NCBI RefSeq assembly: GCF_019355935.1
Contig: NZ_CP079925.1
Location: forward strand, 1,612,001 to 1,676,000
Direction of reading: 5' to 3'
DNA length: 64,000 nucleotides
From: Comamonas sp. Y33R10-2
Lineage (GTDB): Bacteria; Pseudomonadota; Gammaproteobacteria; Burkholderiales; Burkholderiaceae_C
Every line of letters starts with the position of its first letter. Position 1 is the first letter of the stretch. Below the pieces are notes generated by a model. It was given only the letters and a program-made list of their open reading frames with translations. It did no database searches and had not been told where the DNA came from. This document shows, one piece after another, positions 1 to 10,342 of the stretch. The position numbers and the translations under genes were made by a program.

Positions 1-1
1 G

Positions 2-1723
2 CCGCAAGGTGCACGCGTTGCCATCTTGCTGCCCAATGGTTTTGATGCCATGTCGATTGATCAGGCATGCCTGCGCTGCGGCTATGTGCCTGTCCCACTG
101 CACGCCATCGATAACGCCGGAAGCATTGCTTACATTCTGGCCGACTCTGGCGCATCGCTGCTGGTTGTGGCCGAAGCCAGAGCCTGGGATCGCATCTGTG
201 CCACAGGCCAATATTTGCCTGCGCTCCAAATAGTCATCCATGCAAAGCAAACCAAGCAAGATGAGGCATCAAACAGGCGCCCCGCAGAGATTGCGGAAGG
301 CTCGCAAGACGCAGTCAAAGCCCTTTACGCCAAGCCGATGATTGTTCTGAGCGCTTGGCTACAAGCAGGGGACAAAAGCGTTACGGAGCTCCCTGCTGCG
401 CCACTAAAAACCGATCTCGCTGGCATTGTCTACACCTCAGGCACCACTGGCAAACCCAAGGGAGTGATGCTCACGCATGACAATGTGGTCAGCGATGTGC
501 ATGCAGTGATGCAGCGCGTCATCGCCTTACAGGAAGATGTTTTTCTCTCCTTTTTGCCACTTTCGCATACGTTTGAAAGAACCACCGGCTACTACTTGGC
601 CGTCGCGACAGGTTCTTGCGTGGCATACGCACGCTCGGTTGCCCTTCTTTCTCAGGACTTGAAAAGTATCCGGCCGACCGTATTGATCTCCGTACCTCGC
701 ATCTACGAGCGCGTCTTTGCCAAGGTGCAAGAAACATTGGCACTGAGCCCGAATAAGCACAAGCTGTTTGATGCGGCTGTTAACAAAGGCTGGCTCAGTT
801 TCTGCGCCAAGCAGGGCATTCCCATTTCAAAACCGCAAACTGCAGAGCAAAGCAATGGCGGCTGGGCCGATTTAGTGCCTGCATGGCTTTTGCGAAAGCT
901 TGTAGCTCAGCCCTTGCTTGCCCAATTTGGTGGTCGCTTGCGAATCGCCGTCAGCGGCGGTGCCCCGCTCTCCCCCACCATTGCACGCGCCTTTTTAGGT
1001 CTTGGCCTGCCAATGGTGCAAGGCTATGGAATGACAGAAACAGCGCCTGTTGTCAGCGCCAATGGACTCGATGACAACTGGCCAGATACGGTGGGGAAGT
1101 CCTTGCCCGGTATCAACGTGCGTATTGGCGATGATCAAGAGTTGCAAATTTCAGGACCTATCGTCATGCGCGGCTACTGGAACCGTCCTGCAGATACGGC
1201 GAAGACATTCACCGCTGATGGCTGGCTGAAAACCGGAGATCAAGCAGCTTTAGAAAATGGTCGTATCCGAATCAAAGGCCGCATCAAGGAGATCATCGTC
1301 ACCTCAACGGGTGAGAAAGTTCCGCCCAATGATGTGGAGCAAGCCATCATGGTCGACCCGCTGTTTGAGCAAGTCTTTGTCGTTGGCGAAAACCAGCCTT
1401 TCATTGCCTGCGTTGCCGTAGTCAATGCGGTGGAATGGGAGGTCATGGCCAAAAGTCTGGGCTTGAATCCAGACGAAAAATCCAGTCTTGAGCACTCTGC
1501 ATCGAAGCGCGAGGCCTTGGCTCGCATCGAAAAGCAAACACGTAGCTTTGCTAAATATGCAGTGCCCAGAGCCATTTGCCTTGTCAAAGACTCATGGAAC
1601 ATTGATAACGGTTTGATGACCCCTACCCTCAAGCTCAAGCGTAAGAACTTGATGGCGTTCTACGAAAAAGATATTGCCCTGATGTACGGAGTCCAACCAG
1701 ATAGCTGGAAGACAAAGGACTGA
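2..1723 (+). CDS. Long-chain acyl-CoA synthetase (AMP-forming), 5' partial
   Basis: The reading frame is open from the first bases of the window, so the true start lies upstream. The visible 570 or so residues are most of an adenylate-forming ligase: the P-loop-like YTSGTTGKPKG motif sits near residue 145, MVQGYGMTE near 340, and the hinge/AMP-binding GDQAALENGRIRIKGR region near 410. The C-terminal lysine-bearing domain is complete. The family activates fatty acids to acyl-CoA through an acyl-adenylate. Length and motifs fit the long-chain (FadD15-like) branch, but chain length cannot be read from sequence. A hairpin with a T run follows the stop, so this is probably the end of a transcript. 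Confidence 0.9.
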   Translation, partial: PQGARVAILLPNGFDAMSIDQACLRCGYVPVPLHAIDNAGSIAYILADSGASLLVVAEARAWDRICATGQYLPALQIVIHAKQTKQDEASNRRPAEIAEGSQDAVKALYAKPMIVLSAWLQAGDKSVTELPAAPLKTDLAGIVYTSGTTGKPKGVMLTHDNVVSDVHAVMQRVIALQEDVFLSFLPLSHTFERTTGYYLAVATGSCVAYARSVALLSQDLKSIRPTVLISVPRIYERVFAKVQETLALSPNKHKLFDAAVNKGWLSFCAKQGIPISKPQTAEQSNGGWADLVPAWLLRKLVAQPLLAQFGGRLRIAVSGGAPLSPTIARAFLGLGLPMVQGYGMTETAPVVSANGLDDNWPDTVGKSLPGINVRIGDDQELQISGPIVMRGYWNRPADTAKTFTADGWLKTGDQAALENGRIRIKGRIKEIIVTSTGEKVPPNDVEQAIMVDPLFEQVFVVGENQPFIACVAVVNAVEWEVMAKSLGLNPDEKSSLEHSASKREALARIEKQTRSFAKYAVPRAICLVKDSWNIDNGLMTPTLKLKRKNLMAFYEKDIALMYGVQPDSWKTKD

Positions 1724-1731
1724 TTTACCGC

Positions 1732-1756
1732 GCTCTCTGTTTAAAAGAGAGCTTTT
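1732..1756 (+). terminator. Intrinsic terminator after acyl-CoA ligase
   Basis: A 7-bp perfect stem (GCTCTCT / AGAGAGC) with a 7-nt loop is followed by TTTT, 8 bases after the ligase stop codon. Confidence 0.7.
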
Positions 1757-1993
1757 AAAATTCATGTAAGTTACATTAGATATGTTCCTACGTGATGTTT
1801 AGGATGGAAAAATACAGCCACTTCCTTCATACATGCCTAATGGCTTTCAATCGCCTGCGCATATGACACAGACGGAATCACTAAAATATCGCCATTCCAA
1901 AACGAAGATGGGCAGTTTCACCTCGCTCCTCGTCAAACGTTTTATCGATCTGCCCTCAGCTAGTCCGTACTGCTCGGATCTTTCCCAGCCCCC

Positions 1994-2986
1994 ATGACCG
2001 ATACACAACAACACTCCATCTGGCGCATGTCCGTTGCGCCAATGATGGATTGGACCGATAGACATTGCCGTTACTTTCATCGCCTGCTCAGCCAGCACAC
2101 CCTGCTCTACACCGAGATGGTGACGACAGGAGCCTTGGTGCATGGAGATGTGGCACGTCATCTGCGCTTTTCAGCTGAAGAACACCCTGTAGCGCTGCAA
2201 TTAGGTGGCTCAGAGCCAGTAGATCTGGCGCACAGCGCGCGTTTAGGCGAGCAATGGGGCTACAAAGAGATCAACCTTAACTGCGGCTGCCCTAGCGAGC
2301 GGGTGCAGCGCGGCGTGTTTGGCGCTTGCTTGATGAATGAAGCATCTTTGGTAGCGGATTGCGTTAAGGCCATGGCCGATGTGGTGTCGGTCCCCGTCAC
2401 CGTCAAACACCGCATTGGTATCGACAAAGTTGAAAGCTACGACTTTGTTCGCGATTTTGTGGGCATTGTGGCTGATGCTGGCTGCAATGTGTTTGTGGTT
2501 CATGCCCGTAATGCCTGGCTCAAAGGCTTGTCGCCCAAGGAAAACCGCGAGGTTCCGCCGCTGCGCTATGAAATCGTGGCCCAACTCAAGCGCGACTTCC
2601 CTCATCTAACCATTGCTGTCAATGGCGGCATCAAAACTGACGAGGTGGTGCAGCAGCAGCTTGAGCTGGTTGACGGCGTGATGGTGGGGCGCGAGGCCTA
2701 TCACAACCCCTGGTGGATGGCTTCTTGGGATGCTCTTTACTATCAAGATGAGAGCAAAGAGCGAACGCGTGAGGCTGTTGAAGAGCAGATGGTGCTTTAT
2801 ATGGAGCGTGAAGCACGCGAGCATGGCACGAACTGGTATTCCATTGCCCGTCACATGCTGGGGCTTCGCAACAGCCTAGCCGGTGCTCGCCGCTGGCGTC
2901 AGGTGTGGAGCGATCACCGCCTGAAAACTCTGCCCGCACATGAGGTGATGAAGATTGCCCGAACCAAGTCCGGCGAAGCCGACTGA
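1994..2986 (+). CDS. dusA: tRNA-dihydrouridine(20/20a) synthase DusA
   Basis: This 330-residue protein reduces uridine in the tRNA D-loop to dihydrouridine using FMN and NADPH. It begins with the DusA hallmark SVAPMMDWTDRHCR (residues 12-25). The active-site segment NLNCGCPSERV is near residue 95, with the catalytic Cys expected there, and the FMN-phosphate binding segment AVNGGIKT is near 212. The C-terminal helical tRNA-binding domain includes ARHMLGL. The DusA-type N-terminus and the E-R-V after the Cys favour DusA over DusB or DusC. It is a single-gene unit with a hairpin on each side. Confidence 0.95.
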   Translation: MTDTQQHSIWRMSVAPMMDWTDRHCRYFHRLLSQHTLLYTEMVTTGALVHGDVARHLRFSAEEHPVALQLGGSEPVDLAHSARLGEQWGYKEINLNCGCPSERVQRGVFGACLMNEASLVADCVKAMADVVSVPVTVKHRIGIDKVESYDFVRDFVGIVADAGCNVFVVHARNAWLKGLSPKENREVPPLRYEIVAQLKRDFPHLTIAVNGGIKTDEVVQQQLELVDGVMVGREAYHNPWWMASWDALYYQDESKERTREAVEEQMVLYMEREAREHGTNWYSIARHMLGLRNSLAGARRWRQVWSDHRLKTLPAHEVMKIARTKSGEAD

Positions 2987-3003
2987 GGCGCGATAACTCC
3001 CCT

Positions 3004-3031
3004 AAAAAAGTTGACACTGTCAGCTTTTTTC
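3004..3031 (+). terminator. Intrinsic terminator after dusA
   Basis: The stem GTTGAC / GTCAGC has a 3-nt loop and is flanked by six A's and six T's. It begins 17 bases after the dusA stop. Confidence 0.65.
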
Positions 3032-3163
3032 TTTTGTGCAAGTGACCGCAAAGACCTCGTTGCGCTTTGCCATCAGATTACTAAAGAGAGGGAAACTGGC
3101 TATTTCGTCCAGCTCAAGCTACTGATATATTGCACTGCAACATAACCTGTGGAAGTGCCTCTC

Positions 3164-4591
3164 ATGCTCTATCAGATTTACGAAATGCAACGCTCAATGG
3201 TCGAGCCATTTGCTGACTTTGCCCAAGCCGCTTCCAAGTTCTATAACAACCCCCATTCGGCCTTTAGCAAGGTTCCGCTGGCCCAGCGCATGGCCGCAGG
3301 CTTCAATCTTGTTTATCGCTTGGGTAAGGACTATGAAAAACCTGAGTTCGACCTGCGCAATGTCGAAGTAGACGGTGTCGATGTCACCATCCGCGAGCGT
3401 GTAGAGATTGATAAGCCGTTTTGTGAGCTGCGCCGCTTCAAGCGCTTTTCAGACGACCCCAAAACGCTGGACGCCATGCTCAGCCAGCCCGTGGTGCTGA
3501 TCGTCGCTCCTCTGTCTGGCCATTACGCAACGTTGCTGCGCGATACCGTGCAAAGCATGTTGGGAGGCCATAAGGTCTACATCACCGACTGGAAGAACGC
3601 CCGCACCGTGCCACTGTCCGAAGGTGAGTTTCACCTCGACGACTACGTGAACTACGTGCAAGAGTTCATTCGCTACCTGCAAGGCCGCTACGGTCAGTGC
3701 CATGTGGTCAGCGTGTGCCAGCCCACCGTGCCCGTGCTGGCCGCGGTATCGCTGATGGCCAGCCGCGGCGAGAGCACACCTTTGTCCATGACCATGATGG
3801 GCGGCCCCATTGATGCCCGCCGCTCGCCTACCGCCGTGAACAATCTTGCGGAGACCCGCAGCTACGATTGGTTTAAGAGCAACGTTATTTACGAAGTGCC
3901 GAAAAACTATCCCGGTGCAGGCCGCCGTGTGTATCCCGGCTTTTTGCAGTATTCGGGCTTTGTGGCGATGAACCCTGACCGCCATGCCAACAGCCATTAC
4001 GACTACTTCAAGGACTTGATCAAGGGCGATGAGGCCAGCGCTGAGCATCACCGCAAGTTCTACGACGAGTACAACGCCGTGCTGGACATGGATGCGGACT
4101 ACTACTTGGAAACCATTGCGACCGTCTTCCAAGAGTACAAACTTGTGAACGGCACTTGGAATGTGAAAAACGAGCAAGGCGAGCTTGAGTTGGTGCGCCC
4201 CCAAGACATCAAAACTACTGCCTTGCTGACCGTAGAAGGCGAGCTTGACGATATCTCCGGCTCTGGCCAGACCCGCGCAGCACATGACCTGTGCTCCAGC
4301 ATCCCCGAAAACGCACAAAAGCATATTGAAGTGCAAGGCGCTGGCCACTACGGCATCTTCAGCGGCAGCCGCTGGCGCAAGACTGTGTACCCACAGGTGC
4401 GCGACTTCATCCTTTCTCACCAGCCAGCAGCCGCAACAGCCGCCAGCGCTGCAGGTCATGTCAGCAGCGCAAGCGACGATGCACCCGTGGCAGAAAGCTT
4501 GATCGACGACGAGCACGCCAAGCAGCCAAAAACAGGTCAAAATAGCGCCCCCGCCCCGCATAAGCGCAACAACCATCGCGCCAGGGGCTAA
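3164..4591 (+). CDS. phaZ: Intracellular poly(3-hydroxyalkanoate) depolymerase
   Basis: This 475-residue enzyme hydrolyses intracellular native PHA granules so that stored carbon can be reused. An in-frame GTG lies 15 bases upstream, but the ATG at 3164 is preferred because [12 protein letters not shown] is the usual family N-terminus and GGAAG precedes it. The nucleophile appears to be a cysteine, not serine: [10 protein letters not shown] has Cys near residue 185, as in the Cutibacterium-independent i-PHB depolymerases of the Ralstonia PhaZ1 type (Cys183 there). A candidate acid is in [10 protein letters not shown] and the His in [11 protein letters not shown] low-complexity A/S/H-rich tail of about 50 residues follows. 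It complements the phaCAB locus at 20-24 kb. Confidence 0.93.
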   Translation: MLYQIYEMQRSMVEPFADFAQAASKFYNNPHSAFSKVPLAQRMAAGFNLVYRLGKDYEKPEFDLRNVEVDGVDVTIRERVEIDKPFCELRRFKRFSDDPKTLDAMLSQPVVLIVAPLSGHYATLLRDTVQSMLGGHKVYITDWKNARTVPLSEGEFHLDDYVNYVQEFIRYLQGRYGQCHVVSVCQPTVPVLAAVSLMASRGESTPLSMTMMGGPIDARRSPTAVNNLAETRSYDWFKSNVIYEVPKNYPGAGRRVYPGFLQYSGFVAMNPDRHANSHYDYFKDLIKGDEASAEHHRKFYDEYNAVLDMDADYYLETIATVFQEYKLVNGTWNVKNEQGELELVRPQDIKTTALLTVEGELDDISGSGQTRAAHDLCSSIPENAQKHIEVQGAGHYGIFSGSRWRKTVYPQVRDFILSHQPAAATAASAAGHVSSASDDAPVAESLIDDEHAKQPKTGQNSAPAPHKRNNHRARG

Positions 4592-4608
4592 AGGCTTACC
4601 AGACCAGC

Positions 4609-5307
4609 ATGAACGCATCACCGTCCGCAGCCTCTTCGCTTCAAGCACTGGCTGCGAACATTGATGCAGCCCTGCCCCAGACCCAATGCACGCGCTGCGG
4701 ATACCCCGATTGCGCGTCCTATGCCGGGGCCATTGCCAGCAGAGAAGCCCCCATCAATCAATGCCCGCCGGGCGGGCAAGAAGGCGTGCGCCGTCTGGCG
4801 CTCATTACCGGCCAGCCTGAGTCACCTTTGAGCGCCGAGCACGGCATAGACGCTCCGCGCGCCTTGGCCGTCATTGACGAGGCTTGGTGCATTGGTTGCA
4901 CGCTGTGCATCAAGGCCTGCCCTACCGATGCCATTTTGGGCGCCAACAAGCGCATGCACACCGTCATTGCCGATCACTGCACCGGCTGCGAGTTGTGCAT
5001 TCCAGTCTGCCCTGTGGACTGTATTGAACTCATCAATGCCAGTGGTGATGCCACGGGCTGGAATGCTTGGAGCCCCGCACAGGCTGACCATGCCCGCAGC
5101 CGCTACAGCGACCATGTACAGCGCACAGGCCGCAAAGCCAATGCGCCGGTACGCACCACAGCATTGTCAGCCGCCACAGAAATGCCCGCTGAAGCCACCA
5201 CCGAGGCAACGCTTGACACCCCGCAGCTAGCAGTGCCAGCCAGCGATAAAAAAGCGACGATTGCCGCCATCTTGGCCAAAGCCAAAGCCCAACGCGCCGG
5301 GCTTTGA
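4609..5307 (+). CDS. rsxB: RnfB/RsxB-type ferredoxin of electron transport complex
   Basis: This 232-residue protein starts 17 bases after phaZ. Residues 20-60 hold a four-cysteine 4Fe-4S motif ([14 protein letters not shown] with a later QCPPGG). Two ferredoxin-type 4Fe-4S motifs follow: [12 protein letters not shown] near 98 and [12 protein letters not shown] near 128. The tail of about 70 residues is Ala/Thr-rich. In RnfABCDGE complexes subunit B relays electrons through a membrane anchor. Here the N-terminal membrane helix is absent and no other rnf gene is near, as in the stand-alone RnfB-like proteins of beta-proteobacteria, so a partner outside the window is likely. Confidence 0.88.
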   Translation: MNASPSAASSLQALAANIDAALPQTQCTRCGYPDCASYAGAIASREAPINQCPPGGQEGVRRLALITGQPESPLSAEHGIDAPRALAVIDEAWCIGCTLCIKACPTDAILGANKRMHTVIADHCTGCELCIPVCPVDCIELINASGDATGWNAWSPAQADHARSRYSDHVQRTGRKANAPVRTTALSAATEMPAEATTEATLDTPQLAVPASDKKATIAAILAKAKAQRAGL

Positions 5308-5337
5308 TCTTTATGAATGAAACAGCCTTCTTGTCCA

Positions 5338-5376
5338 CATAAATAATGGACTAGATGCTATCTATTTGTGAGTATG
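5338..5376 (+). repeat. Short dispersed ATAATGGACTAG-type repeat copy
   Basis: In the 271-base gap before dapC, ATAATGGACTAGATGCTATC matches segments at 39076 and, more loosely, at 43047 and 60003. It belongs to a short interspersed family described in the findings. Confidence 0.4.
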
Positions 5377-5578
5377 AAAAGCGTCAAAAGCCTAGCGAGC
5401 AAGCTCTATCTTTTGGACGCTCTTTTATCGCCTTAACCTGACTCTTTGCCGATTCACTAGTGTTTTCTCCATCACTTTCGTCGAAAAACACAAAACACAA
5501 CGGCGAAAAATGGAAAACAAAGCACTTATCTGCGCTATTTTCATCTGTGCAAATAGCTCCAGCCCATAATGTGCATCT

Positions 5579-6784
5579 ATGAACCCCCTGCTCTCGCGCC
5601 TCCAGCCTTATCCGTTTGAACGCCTTCGTCAGCTGTTTGCCTCTGTACAGCCGCCAGCAGGTGTGCGTCCCATCAGTCTCGGCATTGGCGAGCCGCGCCA
5701 CGCCACGCCGCCTTTTATCGAGCAAGCCCTAAGTAGCGAACTCCAAGGACTGTCGGTTTACCCCGCTACCGCCGGTATGCCCGTGCTGCGCGAGGCCTGC
5801 GCAAAGTGGGCCAACCAGCGCTACGGCCTTGAGCTTGATGCCGCCACGCAGATCATTCCCGTCAATGGCTCGCGTGAAGCGCTGTTTGCCTTCACTCAAG
5901 TGGTGGTGGACAACACCAAAGCTGGTGCGCGCGTCATTTGCCCCAACCCCTTCTACCAAATCTACGAAGGCGCGACGCTGCTCGCTGGTGCAACGCCTTA
6001 CTACGCAGCCAGCGACGCAGCACGCAACTTTGCCGTAAACTGGGATGCAGTGCCCGAGGATGTGTGGCAGAACACGCAGATGATTTTTGTGTGCTCGCCC
6101 GGCAACCCCACAGGCGCGGTGATGCCCTTGTCAGAATGGGAAAAGCTCTTTGCCCTGTCCGACAAGCATGGCTTTGTGATTGCCAGCGACGAGTGCTATA
6201 GCGAGATCTACTTCCAAGAAGAAGCGCCCTTGGGCGGACTGGAAGCCGCTAAAAAGCTGGGCCGTCATGATTTTAAGAACTTGGTGATGTTCACCAGCCT
6301 GTCCAAGCGCAGCAATGTGCCCGGCCTGCGCAGCGGCTTTGTGGCGGGCGATGCTACCCTGCTCAAGTCCTTCTTGCTCTACCGTACCTACCACGGCGGC
6401 GCGATGAGCCCTGTGGTGCAAACCGCATCAGTGGCCGCTTGGAACGATGAGGCCCATGTCCAAGAAAACCGCCGCCTGTACCGCGAGAAGTTTGCACAGG
6501 TTACGCCCGTGCTCGCCAAAGTCATGGATGTGAAGCTGCCCGATGCCAGCTTCTACCTGTGGGCCGGCATTCCTGCAGAGTTAGGCATGGATGATGCGCA
6601 ATTCGCCAAGGAGCTGTACATTCATACAGGCGTCACGGTTTTGCCAGGTAGCTACTTGGCCCGAGAGGCTCAAGGCTTTAACCCCGGCGCCAACCGCATT
6701 CGCATGGCGCTGGTGGCAGAAACGGCAGAATGTCTGGAAGCGGCGCAGCGCATCGCCCAGTTCATCGCAAGCCGTACGCACTGA
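5579..6784 (+). CDS. dapC: N-succinyldiaminopimelate aminotransferase
   Basis: This 401-residue fold-type I PLP aminotransferase catalyses the transamination between the DapD and DapE steps of the succinylase route to meso-diaminopimelate and lysine. The N-terminus NPLLSRLQPYPFERLRQL and the SLGIGEP motif (residues 37-43) are typical of DapC. The PLP lysine lies in SLSKRSNVPGLR near residue 245, and the substrate-binding Arg in NRIRMAL is near 380. Its position directly upstream of dapD supports DapC over a general aspartate aminotransferase. Confidence 0.94.
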   Translation: MNPLLSRLQPYPFERLRQLFASVQPPAGVRPISLGIGEPRHATPPFIEQALSSELQGLSVYPATAGMPVLREACAKWANQRYGLELDAATQIIPVNGSREALFAFTQVVVDNTKAGARVICPNPFYQIYEGATLLAGATPYYAASDAARNFAVNWDAVPEDVWQNTQMIFVCSPGNPTGAVMPLSEWEKLFALSDKHGFVIASDECYSEIYFQEEAPLGGLEAAKKLGRHDFKNLVMFTSLSKRSNVPGLRSGFVAGDATLLKSFLLYRTYHGGAMSPVVQTASVAAWNDEAHVQENRRLYREKFAQVTPVLAKVMDVKLPDASFYLWAGIPAELGMDDAQFAKELYIHTGVTVLPGSYLAREAQGFNPGANRIRMALVAETAECLEAAQRIAQFIASRTH

Positions 6785-6792
6785 TTGACCCT

Positions 6793-6820
6793 CATAAAGG
6801 GTTGTAACAGACCCTTTATG
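6793..6820 (+). terminator. Hairpin between dapC and dapD
   Basis: CATAAAGGG and CCCTTTATG form a perfect 9-bp stem around a 10-nt loop. No T run follows, so it may be a weak terminator, an attenuator or an mRNA-stabilising hairpin; dapD could still be co-transcribed. Confidence 0.4.
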
Positions 6821-6876
6821 GCTAAACGATTTACCTTAACTTTCGATTGAAATATCGAGCTTTAACTGAAAACATC

Positions 6877-7710
6877 ATGACCCAACAACTGCAATCCATC
6901 ATTGACGCCGCCTGGGAAAACCGTTCAGAGATCTCTGCCAAGTCCGCTCCTAAGGAAGTGGCTGAAGCAGTTCAGCATGCTTTGAACGAACTCAATAACG
7001 GTACGCTGCGCGTGGCGACCCGTGAAGGCGTGGGTCAGTGGACTGTGCACCAGTGGCTGAAAAAGGCCGTGCTGCTGTCCTTCCGACTGAACGACAACAA
7101 GCTGATCCAATCGGGTGACCTGAACTTCTTTGACAAGGTCCCCACCAAGTACGAAGGTATGAGCGAAGCCGAAATCGCCGCCACCGGCGTGCGCGTGGTG
7201 CCGCCTGCTGTGGCCCGCCGCGGCTCTTTCATCGCCCCTGGCGCCATCCTGATGCCTTCCTACGTGAACATCGGTGCCTACGTGGACTCCGGCACCATGG
7301 TGGACACTTGGGCCACCGTGGGCTCCTGCGCCCAAGTGGGCAAGAACGTTCACCTGTCGGGTGGCGTGGGCCTGGGCGGCGTGCTCGAACCCCTGCAAGC
7401 CAACCCCACCATCATTGAAGACAACTGCTTCATCGGTGCCCGCTCCGAAGTGGTCGAAGGCGTGATCGTGGAAGAAAACTCCGTCATCTCCATGGGCGTG
7501 TACATCGGCCAGTCCACCCCCATCTTCAATCGCGAAACCGGTGAAACCACCTTCGGCCGCGTGCCCGCTGGCTCCGTGGTGGTGTCGGGCAACCTGCCCA
7601 AGAAGACCAAGGACGGCAAGGACTACTCCATGTATGCCGCCATCATCGTCAAGACCGTGGATGCCAAGACCCGCTCCACAACCAGCTTGAACGACCTGCT
7701 GCGCGATTAA
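6877..7710 (+). CDS. dapD: 2,3,4,5-tetrahydropyridine-2,6-dicarboxylate N-succinyltransferase
   Basis: This 277-residue enzyme succinylates tetrahydrodipicolinate with succinyl-CoA. An in-frame TTG lies 30 bases upstream, but ATG at 6877 gives the conserved [16 protein letters not shown] start. The middle (about residues 105-215) is a left-handed beta helix with hexapeptide repeats such as IAPGAI, NIGAYV, VVEGVI and [14 protein letters not shown] and [10 protein letters not shown] are the active-site landmarks. Length matches the family. Codon use is markedly biased (CTG, GGC, AAG), suggesting high expression. Confidence 0.97.
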   Translation: MTQQLQSIIDAAWENRSEISAKSAPKEVAEAVQHALNELNNGTLRVATREGVGQWTVHQWLKKAVLLSFRLNDNKLIQSGDLNFFDKVPTKYEGMSEAEIAATGVRVVPPAVARRGSFIAPGAILMPSYVNIGAYVDSGTMVDTWATVGSCAQVGKNVHLSGGVGLGGVLEPLQANPTIIEDNCFIGARSEVVEGVIVEENSVISMGVYIGQSTPIFNRETGETTFGRVPAGSVVVSGNLPKKTKDGKDYSMYAAIIVKTVDAKTRSTTSLNDLLRD

Positions 7711-7738
7711 TTTCGCCGCACCTTTAAGGTGTGTCACA

Positions 7739-7775
7739 AAAAGCCTGCCCGCTTGCAAAGCGCGCAGGCTTTTTT
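7739..7775 (+). terminator. Intrinsic terminator after dapD
   Basis: AAGCCTGC and GCAGGCTT form a perfect stem with A's before it and six T's after it, about 30 bases past the dapD stop. It looks bidirectional. Confidence 0.85.
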
Positions 7776-7901
7776 CATGCCTGAGGCCATAGCGCAGGCC
7801 GGCTCAAGCCCGCCTAGCCTCACAAGGCGCTAACATGCACAAACCGAGAGGCCGCGTACAGTTTGTGTGCCAGCAATGAGAAAACAAGGGATGAGAGAAA
7901 A

Positions 7902-9065
7902 ATGAGCACTATGGAAAAAATTCTGCGTCTGATGGCTGAGAAAAAAGCCTCCGACGTCTTTCTTTCAGCCCGTGCACCGGCACTAATCAAGATCAATGGC
8001 GTAAGCGTTCCTATTAACAACCAGGAGCTGCCAGTCGATGCCCCTTTGGCATTACTTGCCGAAGTTGTCTCCCCTGAAGCTATTAAAGAGCTCACAGAAA
8101 CGGGCGAGTTGAACACCGCGATCCCAATTACCGGCTTGGGGCGCTTTCGTATCAGCGCTATGCGCCAGCGCGGCAGCTATGCCGTTGTAATTCGCTTTAT
8201 TGCACAGCAAATTCCCAACCGCAACTCCCTTTGCCTGCCTCCCATCGTCAGTGATTTGATTATGGAAAAGCGCGGTCTGGTGCTCATTGTTGGCGCCACT
8301 GGCTCAGGCAAAAGCACCACGCTGGCCAGCATGATTGAAGAGCGCAATGAAACGCTTACCGGCCACATCCTGACGGTGGAAGACCCCATCGAATTTCAGT
8401 TTCGCAACAAAAAATCCATCGTCAACCAGCGTGAAGTCGGCACGGACACCGCCACCTTGGGCACGGCGCTCAAAAATGCGCTGCGCCAAGCGCCTGATGT
8501 GATTTTGATTGGCGAAATTCGCGACCGCGAGACCATGTCTGCCGCACTGGCTTACGCCCAGTCCGGTCACCTGTGTCTGGCCACGCTTCACGCCAACAAC
8601 AGCTATCACGCACTCAACCGTATCTTGTCCTTCTTCCCTGAAGAAATACGACCCAGCATGCTCGGTGAGTTGGCTGCCGCGCTCAAGGCCGTCATTTCTC
8701 AGCGCTTGGTACGCACTGTCAAACATACGCGCGTGCCGGCGGTCGAGGTCATGCTCAACACCAAGCTGATCAGCGACATGATTCAAAAGGGTGATTTTGG
8801 CGGTGTCAAGGAATCCATGGAGAAATCCATGGCCGAAGGCTCACAAACCTTTGAAGAAGCGCTGGCCGACCTAGTGCGCAGTGGCACAATCGAGCGCAAC
8901 GAAGCGCTGACTTATGCCGACTCGCCCACCAATCTGATGTGGCGCATGGATAATGACACCCACCGCGGTCCCACCAGCAACATCGTTATCGCCGATGTGA
9001 TGCTGACCGACGAAGACGAAGAACCGTCCTTCACAGAAATCACCCTCGATGTCAAAAATGGCTGA
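7902..9065 (+). CDS. pilU: PilT/PilU family type IV pilus retraction ATPase (PilU-like)
   Basis: This 387-residue hexameric secretion ATPase powers pilus retraction at the inner membrane. A TTG lies 39 bases upstream in frame; ATG 7902 after GATGAGAGAAAA gives MSTMEKILRLM, the usual start. The Walker A GATGSGKST is near residue 131, the Asp box near 155 (LTVEDPIEF), Walker B ILIGEIRDRE near 200 and the His box ATLHANN near 228. The extended acidic C-terminal tail (DEDEEPS) favours PilU over PilT. Lying between dapD and dapE is odd functionally but resembles the order I recall in Comamonadaceae. pilT is not in the window. Confidence 0.87.
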   Translation: MSTMEKILRLMAEKKASDVFLSARAPALIKINGVSVPINNQELPVDAPLALLAEVVSPEAIKELTETGELNTAIPITGLGRFRISAMRQRGSYAVVIRFIAQQIPNRNSLCLPPIVSDLIMEKRGLVLIVGATGSGKSTTLASMIEERNETLTGHILTVEDPIEFQFRNKKSIVNQREVGTDTATLGTALKNALRQAPDVILIGEIRDRETMSAALAYAQSGHLCLATLHANNSYHALNRILSFFPEEIRPSMLGELAAALKAVISQRLVRTVKHTRVPAVEVMLNTKLISDMIQKGDFGGVKESMEKSMAEGSQTFEEALADLVRSGTIERNEALTYADSPTNLMWRMDNDTHRGPTSNIVIADVMLTDEDEEPSFTEITLDVKNG

Positions 9066-9142
9066 GCCAGAGCTGCACTTGAAATCCAAGACAGCGTAGC
9101 GCCAGCCGTTTTGCCATTGTTTTAGTTTGAAGCCCAACCCCC

Positions 9143-10333
9143 ATGTCCCGGACCCTGCAACTGACCGAGCAGCTCATCAGCCTGCCTTCTGTCACTCCTG
9201 AAGATGCTGGCTGCCTTGAGCTGCTGAGCGCTGCCCTCAAACCCATGGGCTTTGCCTGTGAGCGCCTCGATAGCGGCCCCGCCGACTTTCGCGTGCAAAA
9301 CCTCTGGGCAAAACTGACTCCAGTCCAGTCCACATCTGCACAGAACGCTATTAGTTCTGACAGGGCTGTGCTGGTCTTCGCAGGTCACACGGATGTGGTG
9401 CCGCCCGGCCCGCTCAAAGAATGGACCAGCCCTCCGTTTGTGCCCATGCACCGCAATGGCCACTTGTATGGCCGTGGCGCCAGCGACATGAAAACGTCCA
9501 TCGCCGCCTTTGTGGTGGCGCTGGAGGAATTTTTGCAAGCCACGCCCCAGCCCGCTTTCGACATCGCTCTCTTGCTCACCAGTGATGAAGAAGGCCCTTC
9601 TATCGACGGCACCAAGGTCGTTGTTGAAGAACTGCGCAAGCGCGGCGAGCGTCTGGACTGGTGCATTGTGGGCGAGCCCACCTCCGTCAAGCGCACCGGC
9701 GACATGATCAAAAACGGCCGCCGCGGCACCATGAGCGGCAAGCTCACCGTCAATGGCGTGCAAGGCCATATTGCCTACCCACAACTGGCCCGCAACCCCA
9801 TTCATGAAGCCCTGCCCGCGCTGGCCGAGTTAGCTGCCACCGTCTGGGACCGTGGCAATGACTTCTTTCAGCCCACCAGCTGGCAAATCAGCAATATCCA
9901 CGGCGGCACAGGCGCGAGCAATGTGATCCCCGGCCATGTGGTGATTGACTTCAACTTCCGCTTTTGCACCGAGTCCAGCGCGGACTCCCTGCAGCAGCGT
10001 GTGCACGAGGTGCTGGAGCGCCACGGCGTTGAGTACTCCCTGGTCTGGACCATTGGCGGCCAGCCCTTTTTGACCACGCCCGGCACCTTGGTGCAGGCAG
10101 TACAAGCCGCCATCAAGGATGAAACCGGTCTGGATACCGAGCTATCGACCACCGGCGGCACCAGCGACGGCCGCTTCATCGCGCAGATCTGCGCGCAGGT
10201 CATTGAGATGGGCCCGCCCAACGCCAGCATCCACAAAATCGACGAATGCATTGCGCTGGCCGATATCGAGCCACTCAAGAACATTTACCGCAAGACGCTG
10301 GAGCAACTCCAGCGCCAGCAAACCTCTGTATAA
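9143..10333 (+). CDS. dapE: Succinyl-diaminopimelate desuccinylase
   Basis: This 396-residue M20-family di-zinc hydrolase removes succinate from N-succinyl-LL-diaminopimelate. The zinc ligands and catalytic residues are visible: GHTDVVPPG near residue 80, GASDMKTS near 112, TSDEEGPS near 150, and the C-terminal [12 protein letters not shown]is. There is an extra segment of about a dozen residues ([12 protein letters not shown]) between the first strand pair and [10 protein letters not shown]. It may be decayed repeat DNA within the gene. With dapC and dapD it supplies three consecutive steps of the pathway. Confidence 0.95.
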   Translation: MSRTLQLTEQLISLPSVTPEDAGCLELLSAALKPMGFACERLDSGPADFRVQNLWAKLTPVQSTSAQNAISSDRAVLVFAGHTDVVPPGPLKEWTSPPFVPMHRNGHLYGRGASDMKTSIAAFVVALEEFLQATPQPAFDIALLLTSDEEGPSIDGTKVVVEELRKRGERLDWCIVGEPTSVKRTGDMIKNGRRGTMSGKLTVNGVQGHIAYPQLARNPIHEALPALAELAATVWDRGNDFFQPTSWQISNIHGGTGASNVIPGHVVIDFNFRFCTESSADSLQQRVHEVLERHGVEYSLVWTIGGQPFLTTPGTLVQAVQAAIKDETGLDTELSTTGGTSDGRFIAQICAQVIEMGPPNASIHKIDECIALADIEPLKNIYRKTLEQLQRQQTSV

Positions 10334-10342
10334 GAACGCCGC

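Noticed and set aside
3449..4648. 399-codon minus-strand frame
   Set aside because: Antisense of the PHA depolymerase gene, which has clear family motifs and catalytic residues.
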